Assembly (NCBI RefSeq): GCF_003605575.1
Contig: NZ_QKNY01000018.1
Location: 310,001 to 374,000, forward strand
DNA from: Halonotius aquaticus
GTDB taxonomy: Archaea > Halobacteriota > Halobacteria > Halobacteriales > Haloferacaceae
Direction: 5' to 3'
DNA: 64,000 nucleotides
Of the stretch, positions 60,570-64,000 are shown in pieces (within the stretch, counting starts at the first letter, position 1; every line of letters begins with the position of its first letter). A model generated the notes under the pieces. That model saw nothing but the letters and a program-made list of their open reading frames with translations. It was not told the DNA's origin and did not search any database. Both the position numbers and the translations under genes were made by a program.

Positions 60570-61481
60570 ATGCTCGATAAGCTGCTCGGACGCGCCGAAC
60601 TCAAGGCCCGTATCGAGGAGTTAGAAGACGAAAAGCACCACTTGGAGCGACAGCTAGAGGCCGAATCCGATCGTCGGGCCGACGCCGTCAGCGACAAGCA
60701 GGCCGCCGAGGAGCGGATCAACCGGCTGGAAGACCGGATCGCCGAACTCGAAGACCGCGTCGAACGCAGTCAACAACGGGGGGAGCGCGACCGCGAGCCG
60801 CGGCGCACCGAATCACTCCGTGGCGACCGCCTCGACAGTGTGCTCGGTCGGCTCGAATCAGTCGAAACAGGCCGAGAGGGCGCACTCAGCGCGGCGATCG
60901 CCGACGACAACACGCTCCCCGACACTGTCACAACCGCGGTCGACGACGACTGTGCCGGCGTCATTCGGGGAGCCGCGCCGACGCTCTACTACACCGACGA
61001 TGCCGGCCTCCTCTCGGTGGCGCTCCGGCCGCCGATCATGCCCGACGGCTTCACCGCGTGGGATGATCGCTTCGACATCGACCGCGAGTGGTTCCAGCCT
61101 GTCGACCGACTGGTGTTTGCGGTCGTCCGTGCCGACGTATGTGCCGTCGGCGTCTACGAGGACGGCGAGCGTGTCGACTTTGAGGGGTTCGAAAGCTCGG
61201 TCAAATCTGAGCACTCGAAGGGCGGGTTCTCCCAGAGCCGCTTCGAGCGCATCCGCGACGAACAGATCGACGAACATCTCGATGACTCAGCCGACCTGAT
61301 CGAGACACTGATCGAGGACAGCGATCCCGACCGGGTCGTGCTCACCGGTGAGGAAGTGATCGTTGGCGAACTTGCGGAGCTAGCCGACCACACCGCCAGT
61401 ACCGACGCCGGTGGGAAGCCAGCCGACGCGATCGAACACGCGTTTGCTGATTTCTGGACGACGCGGCTGGTCGCAGTCTGA
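60570..61481 (+). CDS. Vms1/Ankzf1-type peptidyl-tRNA hydrolase
   Basis: 303 residues. Residues 1-75 form a coiled coil (MLDKLLGRAELKARIEELED onward), and 125-285 an eRF1-like fold with the catalytic motif SKGGFSQSRFERIRDEQ (about 216-232), where Q222 is the residue expected to cleave peptidyl-tRNA. In eukaryotes Vms1 frees stalled chains from ribosomes. The coiled coil would recruit it to the ribosome. It follows the DUF5802-like gene on the same strand. Confidence 0.82.
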   Translation: MLDKLLGRAELKARIEELEDEKHHLERQLEAESDRRADAVSDKQAAEERINRLEDRIAELEDRVERSQQRGERDREPRRTESLRGDRLDSVLGRLESVETGREGALSAAIADDNTLPDTVTTAVDDDCAGVIRGAAPTLYYTDDAGLLSVALRPPIMPDGFTAWDDRFDIDREWFQPVDRLVFAVVRADVCAVGVYEDGERVDFEGFESSVKSEHSKGGFSQSRFERIRDEQIDEHLDDSADLIETLIEDSDPDRVVLTGEEVIVGELAELADHTASTDAGGKPADAIEHAFADFWTTRLVAV

Positions 61482-61520
61482 GTTGATACGGCGACCGAAC
61501 GCGCGCTACCGGGCGACCGT

Positions 61521-61943
61521 TTACCGGACGACCGTCACCGGAACCGGCGACCGTCGCACGACCGTCTCGGAGACGCTCCCGAGCAGCAGACGCGCGGCCC
61601 CATCGCGGCCGTGACTACCCATGACAATCTGGTCGATGTCGTACTCCTCAACACAGCCGACGATCTCGGTGGCTGGGCGGCCAGCCAGCAGTTCGCGTTC
61701 GATCTCGTGGTCGTCGCCAGCGGTCGCCGCAGCCTCATCAAAGAGTTCCTCGGCGCGGTTCCGCTGGTCATCGACGACGCCGGCCGGATCGCCGAGCAGG
61801 CCATCCGGGCCAACGTTGCCGTCAACCGGTGTCAGGACGTGGACAAGGACGATCGTCGCGTCTGGAAAGGTATCCAGCGCGTAGCGCAGTGCTTCCTGTG
61901 ACGGCGGCGAACCATCAAGCGGCACAAGGAGTCGGCGAGCCAT
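61521..61943 (-). CDS. Universal stress protein (UspA family)
   Basis: 140 residues starting MARRLLVPLDGSPPSQEALR. The ATP-binding G-x-x-G motif is in MGSHGRDGAARLLLGSVSE (about 108-126), so the protein can bind nucleotide. Single UspA domains of this type are common in haloarchaea. The gene converges with the Vms1-type gene, leaving about 40 nt. Confidence 0.9.
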   Translation of the reverse strand: MARRLLVPLDGSPPSQEALRYALDTFPDATIVLVHVLTPVDGNVGPDGLLGDPAGVVDDQRNRAEELFDEAAATAGDDHEIERELLAGRPATEIVGCVEEYDIDQIVMGSHGRDGAARLLLGSVSETVVRRSPVPVTVVR

Positions 61944-62054
61944 ACTCGGTCTTTCACCGGCAGGGATACAATAACATGGCGACAGCGGCGCGCTGTCGAG
62001 CGGGCAAACAACCACTCACCCAAATCGGGGATGTACCGACAACGCACGACGGGC

Positions 62055-62063
62055 GGTAGTATA
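62055..62063 (+). promoter_or_regulatory. TATA-like box of the DsrE gene
   Basis: The stretch ggtagtatataca lies about 25-32 nt before the GTG start, giving a leaderless transcript. Confidence 0.45.
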
Positions 62064-62088
62064 TACACACCGGGAGCCGCCATCCTAT

Positions 62089-62445
62089 GTGGCACACGCA
62101 GCAATCATCGTTCTGGCAGGCACCGAATCGCACGCCGATTATGGGCGGCTCGCAAACGCGCTTGAAGCCGCCAAGGAGTTCGCCGAAACCGACGGCGACG
62201 ATGTGAAACTGATCTTCGACGGCGCGGGCGTCCAGTGGGTTCCCGAACTCGAAGCCCCCGACAGCGACTATCATGATCTCTTCGAAGCGGTTCGAGAACA
62301 CGCCGCCGTCTGTGACTACTGTGCGAGCGCGTTCGATGTCACCGACGCCGTCGACGCCTCCGGGCTGACAACTCTCGCTGAGTACGACGGCCATCCGAGT
62401 ATCCGCGACCTCGTTGCCGATGACTACGAGATCATCACGTTCTAA
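62089..62445 (+). CDS. DsrE-family protein
   Basis: 118 residues starting at GTG (ATG at 62087 is in another frame). The fold is DsrE/DsrF-like: AIIVLAGTESHADYGRLANAL, VKLIFDGAGVQWVPEL, and a late Cys pair in VCDYCASAF (about 80-88). DsrE proteins take part in sulfur relay or its regulation, but no other sulfur gene is near, so its role is open. Confidence 0.78.
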   Translation: MAHAAIIVLAGTESHADYGRLANALEAAKEFAETDGDDVKLIFDGAGVQWVPELEAPDSDYHDLFEAVREHAAVCDYCASAFDVTDAVDASGLTTLAEYDGHPSIRDLVADDYEIITF

Positions 62446-62491
62446 CGCGGCCGAACGCCCGATTTTTACAGACAGCGATAAATCTGGTCGT

Positions 62492-63622
62492 TCACCCAAC
62501 ATAATCGAACTGAACCGCGATATGGCCGTCCGGAACACCCCAGTAGGCAAACCGGCAGCGACCCGGCTGGAGGTCGGGACAGATCGTCAGGTCGTCTTCG
62601 TGGGCGTGGCCCGCAAGCAGCCCATCTTCGGTGAGTTCGAACGACCACGTGAACCCCTCGCCGGGGGGTTGGCCGATCCCAATATCAGTGTAGGGGAGGC
62701 GGTCGGCATCGCCAGTCGTGCCGCGAACCTCCTCCCAGCCGTTCTCTGTTTGTAGGTGCAGATTGTACTTGTGTTCGTTCCCAGTCGTTAGATACGTACT
62801 CGACACGTTGACAAGCCGGAATTCGATCTCATCGCCGCGCTCGAATGTGAGGTCGTCGACAGCGTCGCCAGGGGTGCGAGCGCGAAGCGCGAACGTCGAC
62901 GCACCGTCATCATTGGTGAGCGTCCCGTACTCGATGGAGTCGTTGTCGACATACGTGGGGTGACGTTCGAAGCCGTCGGTCGCACAGTCGAGGGCGGTCG
63001 GCACCGCCGGTGGGTTGCCGTCTGGCTGGACACCGCCAGCAAGCGTGTCAGGATCGATCAGCGGCGCGTCGGCGTCAATCTCGGCTGTGACTCCCGAGCC
63101 GTTGGTGAGTGTGACGCGTGTCGCCGCTGGGAGGTCATCGCCGGTAACACGGATGAACGCCGAGGGGTAAGTGAGCGCCTGCGTGCAGAATGTTCCTTCT
63201 TCACTGGTGTCGACCGCGCTGGCGGTGGCAGTGATCGCGTTGTCGTCGATAACGACTTCGTCGACAACGATCTCGCGGTAGCAGCCGGTGGGGCCGACCG
63301 ACTGCAGATAGAGGAGTGTCGCCGACGAAAAATCGGTTTCGTCGACGAACGCCGTGACTGCCTCGGGCGTCGTCTCGCGGTCGTCGACGAGCCAGCGCAG
63401 TTCATCGCGGCTCTCGAAGCGGGCGACAACGCCGGCCGACTCGGTCGGCTGCCCGGCGGTGGCCCACTGCGGTTCGGTGAAGGAATCGCCGAGCTGGTGA
63501 ACAGTATACTCCGTGGCTGATCGGTCAGCAGTCTCGTCGTCGGGGTCGGTCGGCGCGCCGGCACAGCCAGCCAGCAGGAGGGTGCCGAGACTCAGCCCGG
63601 CAAGAGAGGAGCGACGGTGCAT
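62492..63622 (-). CDS. Secreted lipoprotein, unknown function
   Basis: 376 residues. MHRRSSLAGLSLGTLLLAGC is a Tat-type lipobox signal with C20 as anchor. The rest is a large acidic, beta-rich domain (for example LRARTPGDAVDDLTFERGDEIEF and WEEVRGTTGDAD, FTWSFELTEDGLLA), with several cysteines (GCYREI, FCTQA, CATDG, ICPDLQPGRC) that may form disulfides. I recognise no family. Confidence 0.78.
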   Translation of the reverse strand: MHRRSSLAGLSLGTLLLAGCAGAPTDPDDETADRSATEYTVHQLGDSFTEPQWATAGQPTESAGVVARFESRDELRWLVDDRETTPEAVTAFVDETDFSSATLLYLQSVGPTGCYREIVVDEVVIDDNAITATASAVDTSEEGTFCTQALTYPSAFIRVTGDDLPAATRVTLTNGSGVTAEIDADAPLIDPDTLAGGVQPDGNPPAVPTALDCATDGFERHPTYVDNDSIEYGTLTNDDGASTFALRARTPGDAVDDLTFERGDEIEFRLVNVSSTYLTTGNEHKYNLHLQTENGWEEVRGTTGDADRLPYTDIGIGQPPGEGFTWSFELTEDGLLAGHAHEDDLTICPDLQPGRCRFAYWGVPDGHIAVQFDYVG

Positions 63623-63710
63623 ATCCGACAGTCAGCCGAGCGGAGTAAGTGTCTTCGGGCCGGTACAATCGGCGTTGTAGTGGTGAAAAAGGCGGTGTCA
63701 GAGATCCCGG

Positions 63711-64000
63711 TTAGGCGTCATCGTCCCGAAGCTCGTCAAGTTCGGCTTCGACCTCGGCGTCGTCGACGTCAGCCTCAAGATCCGACAGTTCGGCATCCAC
63801 GTCCGCGTCGGTCGTGCTGGCCTCGACATCGGCGTTTTCGTCGCTGTCGGCTGTGTCGGCATCAGTTGTCTCTCCGTCACCGTCGCCCATCTCGGCTTTC
63901 AGCGTATCGAGTTCGGAGTCGACGGCCTTGCCGCTTGACAGTGATTCGAGTTCGCGGTCGATCTCATCGCCATCAGAGAGCGCGTCGTCGAACGTGCCGG
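63711..64000 (-). CDS. PspA/IM30-like protein, C-terminal part (cut by window edge)
   Basis: Only the last 95 codons are visible, ending ELDELRDDDA. They form acidic helical segments separated by short linkers, TFDDALSDGDEIDREL, then KAVDSELDTLKAEMG and DAELSDLEADVDDAEVEAEL, as in the extended acidic tail of haloarchaeal PspA homologues. PspA protects membranes under stress. The assignment is tentative because the coiled-coil core lies beyond the window. Confidence 0.55.
   Translation of the reverse strand, partial: GTFDDALSDGDEIDRELESLSSGKAVDSELDTLKAEMGDGDGETTDADTADSDENADVEASTTDADVDAELSDLEADVDDAEVEAELDELRDDDA

Noticed and set aside
1-64000. CRISPR arrays, insertion sequences and rRNA genes
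   Set aside because: I saw no regularly spaced direct repeats, no transposase or terminal inverted repeats, and no rRNA signatures. The tRNA-Leu region repeats are only three units and tRNA-derived.

Overview
The window comes from the chromosome of a haloarchaeon (class Halobacteria). The proteins are strongly acidic, the DNA is GC-rich with short AT-rich promoters, and many genes have a TATA-like box about 25-30 nt before the start codon, as expected for leaderless transcripts. The gene content fits too: archaellum genes, CetZ, HalX response regulator, CofC/G/H for coenzyme F420, SAICAR synthetase and Tat lipoproteins. The genus cannot be fixed from sequence alone; a member of Haloferacales is my guess.

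Layout. 1-3.7 kb: end of hemC, then cobA and hemD (tetrapyrrole synthesis) and a DHH nuclease. 3.7-5.6 kb: HalX response regulator, KaiC-like ATPase and a convergent winged-helix regulator. 5.9-20.1 kb: the motility block, with four archaellin genes in tandem, a lipoprotein, an acidic-linker protein, cheY-cheC-cheD and arlCE-F-G-H-I-J. A fifth archaellin stands alone at 27 kb. A 42-codon archaellin-derived ORF lies at 43.1 kb, beside a tRNA-Leu gene flanked by decayed copies of its own 3' end. 20.1-45.2 kb: housekeeping genes, including hisA, hisB, upp, thrC, serA, rpiA, an Orc/Cdc6 gene, purU, purC, cofH/G/C, cetZ, tmk, a TrkA-type protein and a TrpD-like transferase. 45.2-58.4 kb: a ferric-iron ABC permease and binding protein at the two ends of a block of membrane and glycan genes and an oxidoreductase pair, with an inverted-repeat operator of the form TTTTAGGT-nn-ACCTAAAA recurring at its promoters. 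58.4-64 kb: aspartoacylase-like hydrolase, cyclophilin, Vms1-type hydrolase, UspA, DsrE, a lipoprotein and the end of a PspA-like gene.

Three signals stand out. First, every archaellin gene, and the 42-codon relic, carries an inverted repeat able to form an RNA hairpin 9-13 nt before its ATG and about 25-30 nt after its TATA box, so the predicted mRNA begins with it; one pair differs between copies in a way that keeps pairing. Second, an iron-box regulon appears to tie iron uptake to surface-glycan genes. Third, a TATA box followed by two strong hairpins at 42.85-42.98 kb looks like an unannotated small RNA gene. The 27 kb archaellin and the 43.1 kb relic share leader and promoter layout with the cluster at 6-9 kb, so they would be expected to be expressed together.
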